The position numbers and the translations under genes were made by a program. Of a DNA stretch of 64,000 nucleotides, positions 8,108-17,752 are shown piece by piece. The notes below the pieces were generated by a model. That model was not told where the DNA came from. It searched no databases and saw only the letters and a program-made list of their open reading frames with translations. Within the stretch, counting starts at the first letter, position 1. Each line of letters begins with the position of its first letter. The stretch comes from Thiohalomonas denitrificans (GTDB lineage: Bacteria; Pseudomonadota; Gammaproteobacteria; Thiohalomonadales; Thiohalomonadaceae). The stretch is from positions 43,858 to 107,857 of the forward strand of contig DYFR01000008.1 of NCBI GenBank assembly GCA_020725115.1, read 5' to 3'.

Positions 8108-9352
8108 TCAGTTAAGTTGTATCCGTTGTCCCCAGGGCACCTTGCCCTTGCCCTTCACCAGCCAGATCACCGGAAAGGTGGGTTCCTGCGCGGGAAAAGC
8201 ACCGTCAGCATCGGTAAAGTAGACCAGCAGGTCGGGGCGACGCCCTTCGCGTTCCAGCCAGTCGAACACCGGCAGGAAGGAAGTGCCGCCACCGCCGGTG
8301 AACGCCCGCGGCAGCTTGAACTCCTCCCACGACTCGTAACTCCACGGCCCGTCATCGGCCAGTTGCGCATCACAGGCATGCAGGGTGACGCGGGCGCGTA
8401 CCTGGCCCTTGATGGCGTCGATCTCGGCGAGGAATTCGCCCATCTCCTTGTCGCTGACGGAGCCGCTGGTGTCCAGCGCCACCACGATGTCGATCTCCGA
8501 GGAGCGCAGACTGGGGAAGATCGCATCCCCCTCGCGCCGCGACGGGCGCGAGTAGTTGTAGTCGTCACGCGCGGTAGCGGTCATGTATTTGGCCAGCAGC
8601 ATGCGCCAGGGCAGCTGCGGCTGCAGCAAATGGTCGATCAATCGCGCCAGCGCCCCGCCCAGCTTGCCGGCCTGCAGAGCCTGCTGCGCCGCACCGGCCA
8701 TGCGCTGGCGCCACTGCACCGACAGGCGTTCGCGTTCCTCGTGTGACAGTGGTTCCGGCCTGGGTGCGCCGCCCTGGCCATCTTCCTGCCTGGGCTGCGG
8801 CTTGCCGCTGCCACCCTTGTCATCCCTGTCCTCGTGTGTGGCCTTGCCGCCGCCCCCTTCACCTTTATCACCGCCGCTGCCGGCCTTGCCGCCCTGGTCG
8901 CCGCTGTCCTGGTCGTAGACATGATCGTCGTGCGGCTGCATCGAATCCGCCTCGTCCAGGCAGGGATAGATCTCCTCTGCCGTCATGCCCTTGTACTCGT
9001 CCAGCAGCAGCGCATCCTGCACCGGCGTCAGCCCCTCCTCCACCAGTAGCGGATTGATGGCCAGGTCGCAGGCGACGTCCCAACGATGACGGTCACGGTG
9101 CTGACGGCGGGCGAAATGGGAAAGTGCGCAGTGCAGGGCCTCATGGGCCAGGGCGAACTGGGTCTGGTCGAGGGTCAACGCGTCCATGTAGTCGGCGTTG
9201 TAATAAAAGGTGCGCGCGTCGGTGGCCGTGGTCTTGCACCAGCGCGGATCGGCGGCCACCAGCGGCAGGCGCAGCACCAGCGCGCCGAGGAACGGCTTGT
9301 CCAGGATCAGCCTGGTGCGCGCGGCACTGAGTTTGGTTTCAAGATCGTTCAA
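8108..9352 (-). CDS. VWA-like domain protein with HExxH motif
   Basis: 414 residues. The N-terminal part carries HEALH (in FALAHEALHCALSH), the zinc-peptidase-like signature of the putative-metallopeptidase domain paired with VWA (DUF2201 type). A low-complexity Gly/Asp/Lys-rich linker (about 150-210) leads to a C-terminal VWA-like domain with the MIDAS motif DTSGSVS. Such proteins act with MoxR AAA+ ATPases, whose gene lies just upstream, as metal-dependent assembly or remodelling pairs. The only start giving the full N-terminus is TTG 9352. It has no Shine-Dalgarno and sits about 10 bp from a repeat array, so the start is uncertain. The target of the pair is unknown; the neighbouring dsrS is one candidate context. 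Confidence 0.85.
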   Translation of the reverse strand: MNDLETKLSAARTRLILDKPFLGALVLRLPLVAADPRWCKTTATDARTFYYNADYMDALTLDQTQFALAHEALHCALSHFARRQHRDRHRWDVACDLAINPLLVEEGLTPVQDALLLDEYKGMTAEEIYPCLDEADSMQPHDDHVYDQDSGDQGGKAGSGGDKGEGGGGKATHEDRDDKGGSGKPQPRQEDGQGGAPRPEPLSHEERERLSVQWRQRMAGAAQQALQAGKLGGALARLIDHLLQPQLPWRMLLAKYMTATARDDYNYSRPSRREGDAIFPSLRSSEIDIVVALDTSGSVSDKEMGEFLAEIDAIKGQVRARVTLHACDAQLADDGPWSYESWEEFKLPRAFTGGGGTSFLPVFDWLEREGRRPDLLVYFTDADGAFPAQEPTFPVIWLVKGKGKVPWGQRIQLN

Positions 9353-9361
9353 GAAGAAAAC

Positions 9362-9452
9362 CCAACGCGGAGGCGCAGAGGCGCAGAGAACACAGAGACG
9401 GTCAAAGATTTGTTTAACTCTGAGCCCTCTGCGCCTCTGCGCCTCTGCGGCA
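9362..9452. repeat. Intergenic array, GGCGCAGA family
   Basis: Lies between the MoxR and VWA genes. The left arm (9364-9398) repeats GCGCAGAG at 8-bp spacing. A 26-bp AT-richer spacer precedes the right arm (9425-9450) of three CTCTGCGC units. Same family as the array at 1771. It ends within 12 bp of the MoxR stop and about 10 bp of the VWA start. Confidence 0.9.
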
Positions 9453-9463
9453 GGTGTTCCATC

Positions 9464-10510
9464 CTAGTCGTACAGCATCACGTCGGCCACGGCCTGCGCC
9501 CAGGGGGCGAACTCGGGCACGCTGAAGATTTCCTGGCCGATGGCGCGGTGCATGTCGGACACCAGCATCACGCCCATTTCACGCTGGCTGAAACGCCCGG
9601 CGAATTCCAGGATCGGGCCGTACACCTCGGCCCCCTTCTTCTCGGCCTTGGCGCGCAGCGCACGCGCCACCAGGGCGGAGGCAACGGCATATTGCAGGTC
9701 GATCTCGCGCGGCACCGGCACCGGCTCGCGGCGCAGAATGGCATCGAGGTCGGGCAGCTTGTCCAGATTGCGCACGAAGGCGGCGGCCTCGATACCGGCG
9801 GCGGGGCCGACGCAGGCCTGCAGGGTTTCCACCAGCAGCTGGTGCGCCTCGCCGAATTTGTGCAGGGCGCGGTGGGCAAACTCCCAGGAACGCGGCGAGG
9901 GAAAGGCGATGGGATTGTGTGACGGATCGAAATCGAACAGCAGTTCGGGGCGGAAGCGCAGGAAGGCGATGACACGCTCATCGATGCCGTTGCGGTAGGC
10001 CCACAGCACCCAGTCGTCGAGATGGGTTTCCACTTCGAAGTGGGCAAAGCGGTTGGCCAGCGGCGCCGGCATGGCATAGGTGACGCCGCGATCACCCTGG
10101 CGGTTGCCGGCGGCGAAGATGGCCCAGCCGTCGGGCACGCGGTATTCGCCCAGGCGGCGATCCAGGATCAGCTGATAGGCGGCGGCAGACACCGACGGCG
10201 GCGCCGAGGTGATTTCGTCGAGAAACAGGATGCCGGCGGTGCCATGGCGCTTTGTGGCGGGCAGCATGGCGGGCACCGCCCACTCGACCTGGCCTTCGCT
10301 GCGGAACGGAATACCGCGCAGGTCGCTCGGCTCCATCTGCGACAGGCGGATGTCGATCACCTGCACCCCGTGGTGCGCGGCCACCTGGGCCACCATCTGC
10401 GACTTGCCCACGCCCGGCGGTCCCCACAGCATCACCGGCGTATGGTGCCCGTCACGCGTGCTGGAAAATTCCCGCTCAAGAACCTCGATGATATGTGCCG
10501 GACGCATCAA
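9464..10510 (-). CDS. MoxR family AAA+ ATPase
   Basis: 348 residues. Walker A GPPGVGKSQ lies near residue 30 and Walker B GILFLDEI near 95, followed by the sensor-1 region (WAIFAAGNRQGD) and a helical C-terminal lid, the standard MoxR arrangement. MoxR ATPases are cytoplasmic chaperone-like machines that work with VWA proteins to activate or insert cofactors into enzyme complexes. The partner VWA gene follows on the same strand after a 111-bp gap occupied by a repeat array. GGGGAG lies 6 bp before ATG 10510. The client is unknown. Proximity to dsrS suggests, without proving, a role in a sulfur-oxidation complex. Confidence 0.93.
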   Translation of the reverse strand: MMRPAHIIEVLEREFSSTRDGHHTPVMLWGPPGVGKSQMVAQVAAHHGVQVIDIRLSQMEPSDLRGIPFRSEGQVEWAVPAMLPATKRHGTAGILFLDEITSAPPSVSAAAYQLILDRRLGEYRVPDGWAIFAAGNRQGDRGVTYAMPAPLANRFAHFEVETHLDDWVLWAYRNGIDERVIAFLRFRPELLFDFDPSHNPIAFPSPRSWEFAHRALHKFGEAHQLLVETLQACVGPAAGIEAAAFVRNLDKLPDLDAILRREPVPVPREIDLQYAVASALVARALRAKAEKKGAEVYGPILEFAGRFSQREMGVMLVSDMHRAIGQEIFSVPEFAPWAQAVADVMLYD

Positions 10511-10588
10511 AACTCCCCGTTACATAGGACAGCGCAATAGCTTACTGCATTTGTCGGATTCACAGAACAGGGGATGGGGCCGGAGGCC

Positions 10589-10686
10589 CCAAGTTCCAAG
10601 TCGCAAGTTTCAAGTGGCAAGACAACAGACCGAAACTCGAAACTCGAAACTCGAAACTCGAAACTCGAAACTCGAAACTCGAAACT
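10589..10686. repeat. Intergenic array: eight perfect CGAAACT units beside CAAGT units
   Basis: Between the thioredoxin gene and MoxR. Positions 10631-10686 hold eight perfect head-to-tail 7-bp CGAAACT units. Positions 10589-10621 hold imperfect CAAGT-type units at 7-8 bp spacing. Two unit families therefore meet in one gap. The pure tract is the most slippage-prone sequence in the window and starts about 8 bp from the thioredoxin stop codon. Confidence 0.95.
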
Positions 10687-10694
10687 CGCGAAAC

Positions 10695-11063
10695 CTAGCC
10701 CTCTTGCTGCTGTTCCGCCACCTGCTTGTGCACCTCGGCCATATCCAGTTCCTTGGCGCGTTGCAGCAGATCCTTCAGCTGCGAGCCCTGCAGTGCACCG
10801 GCCTCGGAATAGATGATCACCTGCTCGCGGAAGATCATCAGCGTGGGGATCGAGCGGATCTGGAACAGGCCGGCCAGTTCCTGCTCCTCTTCGGTGTTCA
10901 CCTTGGCAAACACGATGTCGGGGTGATTTTCCGATTCTGCCTCGAATACTGGACCGAAGCCCTGACAGGGCCCGCACCACGGTGCCCAGAAATCGATGAT
11001 GATGAAAGAATTGCTGTTGATGATTTGGTCGAAATTATCTTTGGTCATGTGCACGGCGGCCAT
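10695..11063 (-). CDS. Thioredoxin family protein
   Basis: 122 residues, cytoplasmic. The classical active site is intact (FWAPWCGPC) and the cis-proline region is IRSIPTLMIF, as in TrxA. ATG 11063 is chosen over 11081 because GGAG lies 9 bp upstream. It differs from housekeeping TrxA in a charged C-terminal extension rich in Gln and Glu and in a long acidic stretch around NTEEEQELAG. It lies downstream of hslR on the minus strand with a 128-bp gap and upstream of MoxR behind the CGAAACT array. It is likely a disulfide reductase for an unknown partner, and general thioredoxin function is equally possible. Confidence 0.93.
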   Translation of the reverse strand: MAAVHMTKDNFDQIINSNSFIIIDFWAPWCGPCQGFGPVFEAESENHPDIVFAKVNTEEEQELAGLFQIRSIPTLMIFREQVIIYSEAGALQGSQLKDLLQRAKELDMAEVHKQVAEQQQEG

Positions 11064-11191
11064 GGCAGTTCTCCGGTTCACTTAAATGAGAGGTAAGGTC
11101 TGTGACAGACAGGCAATGCGCCATGACGAACGACAGACGGAAAATGGCAGTGTATTAGCCTACACTAATGTGTCCGCGAGTAGAACCGGGC

Positions 11192-11593
11192 TTATGCACC
11201 GCGCCCGGTAAAACGAATGATTTGACGGCGCCCGCGCTTGTCCGGTCGCCGTGCCGGCAAGACGCCTGCGGCCGCAGCCAGGCGGCGCTCTTCCGCCAGA
11301 GACTCGCGCCGTTGACGGCTTTCCTCGCCTTCCTGATACAGCTGTTGTGCCGCGGCCGCCGGGCCACGCTGCTCCGACAACGCCACAACGTGGATCACAA
11401 ACTCCACGCCGCTCTTGCGGATCACCAGTTCGTCACCGCACTGCACACCACGCGCCGGTTTGACCCGCATCCCGTCGAGATGCACGTGACCACCATTAAT
11501 CGCCTCCACGGCCAGGGCACGGGTTTTATAGAAACGCGCCGCCCACAGCCACTTGTCCAGACGCACCGCCGCCTTGTCCGTAGCGTCACTCAT
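11192..11593 (-). CDS. hslR: Ribosome-associated heat shock protein 15 (HslR)
   Basis: 133 residues with an N-terminal S4 RNA-binding domain (RLDKWLWAARFYKTRALA, then GGHVHLDG) and a basic C-terminal tail ending in RPDKRGRRQIIRF. HslR binds 50S subunits that carry a stalled nascent chain after heat shock and helps rescue them. Length and domain layout match the E. coli protein. Its start overlaps the preceding zinc-ribbon gene by 8 bp, indicating translational coupling. No sigma-32 promoter was found directly upstream of the pair. Confidence 0.94.
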   Translation of the reverse strand: MSDATDKAAVRLDKWLWAARFYKTRALAVEAINGGHVHLDGMRVKPARGVQCGDELVIRKSGVEFVIHVVALSEQRGPAAAAQQLYQEGEESRQRRESLAEERRLAAAAGVLPARRPDKRGRRQIIRFTGRGA

Positions 11594-11801
11594 CCCCGTT
11601 GCGGCCCTCGCTGATTTCGAGGTAATACTCCATGGTGATCAGGGTGTGCTCGCGGCTGCCGCAGGCCGGACAGTGCAGCAACATCATCAGGCCGAGCGCC
11701 TCCTCATCCTCGTAGGATTCACCCTCGACGCGGTGATACTCCAGCACCCCCTCATAACCGCAGTCGATGCATATCCCCCACGCGCGCAACGCTTTGCTCA
11801 T
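11586..11801 (-). CDS. Small zinc-ribbon protein
   Basis: 71 residues from ATG 11801, preceded at about 10 bp by AGGG; ATG 11822 is an alternative without a ribosome site. Two CxxC knuckles (CIDCGYEG near residue 12 and CPACGSRE near 45) make a rubredoxin- or zinc-ribbon-like fold, with an acidic middle (ESYEDEEA). No named family is recognised. The 8-bp overlap with hslR suggests the two proteins are made together, which hints at a ribosome- or stress-related role by context only. Confidence 0.75.
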   Translation of the reverse strand: MSKALRAWGICIDCGYEGVLEYHRVEGESYEDEEALGLMMLLHCPACGSREHTLITMEYYLEISEGRNGDE

Positions 11802-11891
11802 CAGTACCAACCCTGTTGTCATGGACTATACAAGTGTAACGGAATCCCGCGCCAGGCCCCAGTCAGCATGGATGCCGCCTCAGCCTCATGC

Positions 11892-11919
11892 TAAAGTGTC
11901 CACCCCACATTGCCGATAG
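11892..11919 (+). promoter_or_regulatory. Sigma-28 (FliA) type promoter of the chemoreceptor gene
   Basis: TAAAGTGT (11892-11899) and GCCGATAG (11912-11919) match the flagellar-class consensus TAAAGTTT / GCCGATAA closely. The spacer is 12 bp against the usual 11. It is correctly placed about 48 bp before the chemoreceptor ATG, and implies the organism has a flagellar regulon. Confidence 0.8.
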
Positions 11920-11966
11920 ATTCAGCATTGGCAACATGCCAAAACCATATAACAACAAGGTGATAT

Positions 11967-13622
11967 ATGAACCTGCTGCAAAACTTCACCATCAAGACCC
12001 GCCTCGTCGTCCTGGTCACCCTCGCCGCCGTGCTGATGATCGCCATCGGCCTGATGGGCCTGAACGGTATGCGACAAGCAAACGAATCGCTCAACACGGT
12101 CTATAACGACCGCCTGGTGCCCACCGGGCAGATCAGCCGCATCCTGGAAATGATGCAGGACAACCGCACCCAGTTGCTGCTGTCCCTGCAGCACGACCCG
12201 GCCGGCGCATTCGCCACTATGCACGACCACCCCATCGACATGCATCTCAAGGTGGCCGAGGAGAATATCGACAAGATTGGCGCGGAGTGGAAGGAATTCA
12301 TGGCCAGTTACCTGACCGAGGAGGAGAAGAAGCTGGCCGAGCACTTCGCCGCCACGCGCGGTGTGTTCGTCAACGAAGGGTTGAGGCCGGTCATCGCCTC
12401 CCTCAAGGCAGGGCGTTTTCACGAGGCCAATACCACCTTGCTGACCCGCGCCAACCCCACCTTCTACACCGCCAATACAGCGGCGGAAAAGCTGTTGCAG
12501 CTGCAACTGGATGTGGCGCAGGAGGAATATGCGAAAGCCGAAGCGGAATACAACCTGATCCGCAACGCCGCCATTACGCTCATCCTGGTTGCCATCGGCC
12601 TGAGCACCTTGCTGGCCTGGGCCACCATCGGCGGCATCGGCCGCGCCGTGACCGAACTGGAACGTGCCAGCGGCCAGATGGCGGAAGGCAATCTGACCAC
12701 CCGCGCCGACTATCAGGCCAAGGATGAACTGGGCCGCGTCGCCTCCGCCTTCAACCGCATGGGTGAGCGCTTCCACGACATGGTGCAGCAGCTCTCCGGC
12801 GCCACCGGCCAACTGGCGGCGGCGGCGGAGGAAACCTCTGCCGTCACCGAACAGACCAGTACCGGTATCCGTGAACAGCAATCGGAGACCGAGCAGGTCG
12901 CCACCGCCATGAATGAAATGACGGCAACCGTGCAGGAAGTGGCGCACAGCGCCTCACGTGCGGCAGAAGCGGCGCACAAGGCGGATGAGGAAGCCGCAGG
13001 CGGCAAACAGGTGGTGAACCGTACCATCGATGTCATCGACTCCCTGGCCAGTGAAGTGGAAAAGGCGGCCGGCGTCATCCATCAACTGGAGCAGGACAGC
13101 GACAAGATCGGTACCGTGCTGGATGTGATTCGCGGCATCGCCGAACAGACCAACCTGCTGGCACTCAACGCCGCCATCGAGGCTGCGCGCGCCGGTGAAC
13201 AGGGCCGTGGCTTTGCCGTGGTGGCCGACGAGGTGCGCACCCTGGCCTCGCGCACCCAGCAGTCCACTGCCGAGATTCAGGGCATGATCGAAAAGCTCCA
13301 GACCGGCGCCGCCAACGCGGTAAAGGTGATGGAGACCAGCCGCAACCAGGCCCGGGCCGGTGTGGAGCAGGTAGCCCAGGCCGGTGCCGCCCTGGACTCC
13401 ATTACCCGTGCCGTGGCCACCATCAACGACCTGAATGCGCAGATCGCCTCTGCTGCCGAAGAACAGAGTTCGGTTGCCGAGGAGATCAACCGCAACATCG
13501 TCAACATCAGCCAGGTGGCGGAACAGACCAACCAGGGGGCACAGCAAACCGCCTCCGCCAGCGAGGAGCTGGCCCGTCTGGCCGAGCAGTTGCAGGGACT
13601 GGTCGGCCAGTTCCGCATCTGA
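11967..13622 (+). CDS. Methyl-accepting chemotaxis protein, four-helix-bundle sensor
   Basis: 551 residues. An N-terminal membrane helix (about 12-33), a periplasmic four-helix-bundle-type sensor (about 35-190), a second membrane helix (about 195-215) and a HAMP domain lead into the cytoplasmic signalling hairpin. The hairpin tip [21 protein letters not shown] is the near-invariant CheA/CheW contact. Glu/Gln-rich adaptation helices flank it. There is no CheR-docking pentapeptide at the C-terminus (ends in GQFRI). The ligand is unknown. The gene is monocistronic: a sigma-28-type promoter precedes it and a strong terminator follows. Confidence 0.95.
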   Translation: MNLLQNFTIKTRLVVLVTLAAVLMIAIGLMGLNGMRQANESLNTVYNDRLVPTGQISRILEMMQDNRTQLLLSLQHDPAGAFATMHDHPIDMHLKVAEENIDKIGAEWKEFMASYLTEEEKKLAEHFAATRGVFVNEGLRPVIASLKAGRFHEANTTLLTRANPTFYTANTAAEKLLQLQLDVAQEEYAKAEAEYNLIRNAAITLILVAIGLSTLLAWATIGGIGRAVTELERASGQMAEGNLTTRADYQAKDELGRVASAFNRMGERFHDMVQQLSGATGQLAAAAEETSAVTEQTSTGIREQQSETEQVATAMNEMTATVQEVAHSASRAAEAAHKADEEAAGGKQVVNRTIDVIDSLASEVEKAAGVIHQLEQDSDKIGTVLDVIRGIAEQTNLLALNAAIEAARAGEQGRGFAVVADEVRTLASRTQQSTAEIQGMIEKLQTGAANAVKVMETSRNQARAGVEQVAQAGAALDSITRAVATINDLNAQIASAAEEQSSVAEEINRNIVNISQVAEQTNQGAQQTASASEELARLAEQLQGLVGQFRI

Positions 13623-13640
13623 TTCGTTCTTGTGTCCAAT

Positions 13641-13672
13641 AAAAACGCCGCCTTTTCAGGCGGCGTTTTTTA
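13641..13672 (+). terminator. Rho-independent terminator after the chemoreceptor
   Basis: A GC-rich hairpin (ACGCCGCC / GGCGGCGT with a short loop) followed by a run of T starts 19 bp after the chemoreceptor stop. The A run on the other side makes it potentially active on both strands, serving htpG too. Confidence 0.9.
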
Positions 13673-13844
13673 TTGTCCCCATAATGACCGGCAGTTAATC
13701 CGGTTCGTCACGCAACTGAATCATCTCATGCCGCCGTGCATCCTGCGCCAGCTCCACTGCCTGCCACGGCACCATGCATCAGTCGGCTTTCGATGAAGCG
13801 GTGCAGCTGCGCCTGATGATGTTGGGACGAAACACGACAGGCTG

Positions 13845-15737
13845 CTAGCGCAGCTCCAGCAGCAACTGGTTGAGGCGCTGCACAAAGGCTGCCGGATCGT
13901 CGAGCTGACCACCCTCGGCCAGCATCGCCTGGTCAAACAGAATGCTGACCCAGTCGCCGAAGCGCTCACCTTCACCCTCCGCCTTGAGTCGCAATACCAG
14001 CGGGTGCTCCGGGTTCAGCTCCAGGATCGGCTTGCTGCCGCCGGTGGGCTGCCCGACCGACTTGAGAATGCGCTCCAGATTGGCACTCATGTCATGTTCG
14101 CCCGCCACCAGACAGGCAGGGGAGCTGGTCAGGCGGTGAGTGATGCGCACCTCCTTGACCTTGTCGACCAGCGTTGCCTGTACCTTGTCGAGCAGCGGTT
14201 TGAAATCTTCGGCCACCTGCTCCTGCACCTTTTTCTCTTCCTCATCCTCCAGTTTGCCGAGATCCAGTTCACCCTTGGCAACCGACTTGAGCGGCTTGCC
14301 GTCGAACTCGGTGAGGCTGGAGGCCAGCCACTCGTCGACACGCTCGGCCAGCAGCAGTACCTCGATGCCCTTCTTGCGGAAGATCTCCAGATGCGGACTG
14401 TTCTTCGCCGCAGCGAAGGAATCGGCGGTGATGTAGTAAATGGCCTCCTGCCCCTCCTTCATGCGACCGATGTAATCGGCCAGCGCCACCGTCTGCTCGG
14501 TGCTGTCGGTGTGGGTGGAGGAAAAACGCAGCAGCCTGGCGATCTGTTCGCGGTTGGCGAAATCCTCGGCCGGGCCTTCCTTCAGCACCTTGCCGAACTG
14601 GTCCCAGAACGCCTGATACCTGGCGGCATCATTTTTGGCCAGGTCCTCCAGCATGCCCAGTACCTTCTTCACCGAACCGCCGCGCATGGCATCGATGACC
14701 TTGTTGTGCTGCAGAATCTCGCGCGAGACATTGAGCGGCAGGTCGTTGGAGTCGATGACGCCGCGCACGAAGCGCAGATAGGCGGGCATCAACTGATCGG
14801 CGTCGTCCATGATGAACACACGGCGCACGTACAGCTTGATGCCATGGCGGCGCTCACGATCCCACAGGTCGAAGGGCGCGCGCTGCGGCACGTACAGCAG
14901 CGAGGTGTATTCCAGTTTGCCCTCGACGCGATTGTGGCTCCACAGCAGCGGATCCTCGAAATCATGGGCCACGTGCTTGTAGAACTCCTTGTATTCATCC
15001 TCCTCGATTTCACTCTTGGGGCGCGCCCACAGCGCCGAGGCCTTGTTGACGGTTTCGTCTTCCGCGGCCTGCTCCTCCTCGCCGTGGCGCTCCTTCTCCA
15101 TCAGGATGGGCAGGGTAATGTGATCGGAATACTTGCGGATGATGGAGCGCAGGCGCCAGCCGTCGAGGAACTCGTCCTCGCCCTCGCGCAGGTGCAGGGT
15201 CACCTCGGTGCCGCGACCAGCCTTCGCCACCGTTTCCAGAGTGTAGTCGCCGGTGCCGCCCGACTCCCAGCGCACGCCGTGCTCGGCGCCGAGGCCGGCG
15301 CGGCGGGTGGTGAGGCTGACCTTGTCGGCGATGATGAAGGCGGAATAGAAGCCGACGCCGAACTGGCCAATGAGGTGGGCGTCCCGCGCCTGATCGCCGG
15401 TGAGCGATTCGAAGAACTGGCGCGTGCCCGACTTGGCGATGGTGCCGATGTTGTCGATCACCTCCTGGCGCGACATGCCGATGCCGTTGTCGCTCAGGGT
15501 GATGGTACGCGCCTCCTTGTCGAAGCTGACGCGGATCTTCAGCTCGTTGTCGCCCTCCCACAGGGCATCATCGGACAGCGCCTCGAAGCGCAGCTTGTCG
15601 CAGGCATCGGAGGCATTGGAAACGAGTTCACGCAGGAAAATTTCCTTGTTGGAATATAAGGAATGAATCATCAGCTGCAACAGCTGCTTCACCTCGGCCT
15701 GAAAGCCCAGGGTTTCCTTATGTGCTTCTATGGTCAT
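13845..15737 (-). CDS. htpG: Molecular chaperone HtpG (Hsp90)
   Basis: 630 residues from ATG 15737, which has CAGGAG 9 bp upstream; the frame extends to 15809 but those residues are not family-like. The GHKL ATPase domain shows [19 protein letters not shown] and [11 protein letters not shown]. The middle and C-terminal dimerisation domains follow with normal length (E. coli 624). HtpG is the bacterial cytosolic Hsp90 that remodels clients with DnaK. A sigma-32-type promoter lies 45-73 bp upstream, so heat-shock control is expected. The 3' end lies in a 170-bp space shared with the convergent chemoreceptor, which may hold a decayed reading frame. Confidence 0.98.
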   Translation of the reverse strand: MTIEAHKETLGFQAEVKQLLQLMIHSLYSNKEIFLRELVSNASDACDKLRFEALSDDALWEGDNELKIRVSFDKEARTITLSDNGIGMSRQEVIDNIGTIAKSGTRQFFESLTGDQARDAHLIGQFGVGFYSAFIIADKVSLTTRRAGLGAEHGVRWESGGTGDYTLETVAKAGRGTEVTLHLREGEDEFLDGWRLRSIIRKYSDHITLPILMEKERHGEEEQAAEDETVNKASALWARPKSEIEEDEYKEFYKHVAHDFEDPLLWSHNRVEGKLEYTSLLYVPQRAPFDLWDRERRHGIKLYVRRVFIMDDADQLMPAYLRFVRGVIDSNDLPLNVSREILQHNKVIDAMRGGSVKKVLGMLEDLAKNDAARYQAFWDQFGKVLKEGPAEDFANREQIARLLRFSSTHTDSTEQTVALADYIGRMKEGQEAIYYITADSFAAAKNSPHLEIFRKKGIEVLLLAERVDEWLASSLTEFDGKPLKSVAKGELDLGKLEDEEEKKVQEQVAEDFKPLLDKVQATLVDKVKEVRITHRLTSSPACLVAGEHDMSANLERILKSVGQPTGGSKPILELNPEHPLVLRLKAEGEGERFGDWVSILFDQAMLAEGGQLDDPAAFVQRLNQLLLELR

Positions 15738-15781
15738 GTTCCAACTCCTGAAAATGTGGGGTTTAACGATACAGCAACAGA

Positions 15782-15810
15782 AAGTGGGGATATTATGAAA
15801 GAGTTTCAAG
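15782..15810 (-). promoter_or_regulatory. Sigma-32 heat-shock promoter of htpG
   Basis: On the minus strand CTTGAAA (15810-15804), a 14-bp spacer and CCCCACTT (15789-15782) match the heat-shock consensus CTTGAAA-N13-15-CCCCATNT at nearly every position. It lies 45 bp before the htpG start. Confidence 0.85.
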
Positions 15811-15852
15811 CCTCACCTGGCCACAGTGAGCACGGGGCACACCGAGAAATGA

Positions 15853-17565
<1,713 letters not shown>

Positions 17566-17574
17566 AAAGTCTTA

Positions 17575-17663
17575 CTCTCGCCAAGTACGCCAAGAGCGCC
17601 AAGAGCGCCAAGAAAATCAAGCCTTGAGTGCCTTCTTGGTGAACTTGGCGCGCCTGGCGAGAG
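17575..17663. repeat. Intergenic array, GCCAAGAGC family
   Basis: Between the convergent pgm and ppdK ends. The left arm (17576-17613) has four GCCAAG cores at 9-bp spacing. An 18-bp spacer precedes the right arm (17631-17662) of inverse units (CTTGGTGAACTTGGCG), and the outermost bases CTCTCGCCA / TGGCGAGAG pair exactly. Unit sequence is unrelated to the other families here but the design is the same. Confidence 0.9.
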
Positions 17664-17705
17664 AACATTCTTTTGGATTCCTACAGGTCGCAGGTTCGTA
17701 AATGA

Positions 17706-17735
17706 AAAAGGCGGGTTACCCCGCCTTCTTCGTTT
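17706..17735 (-). terminator. Terminator of ppdK, possibly bidirectional
   Basis: A hairpin AAGGCGGG-TTAC-CCCGCCTT. On the minus strand it is followed by a T run, which fits a rho-independent terminator for ppdK. On the plus strand CTTCGTTTCC follows, giving weaker function for pgm. Confidence 0.75.
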
Positions 17736-17752
17736 CCGGGTTTACGACTCCG

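Noticed and set aside
10631..10686. Tandem repeats considered as a CRISPR array
   Set aside because: Units are 7 bp with no spacers and no cas genes are nearby. The same holds for 23218-23271.
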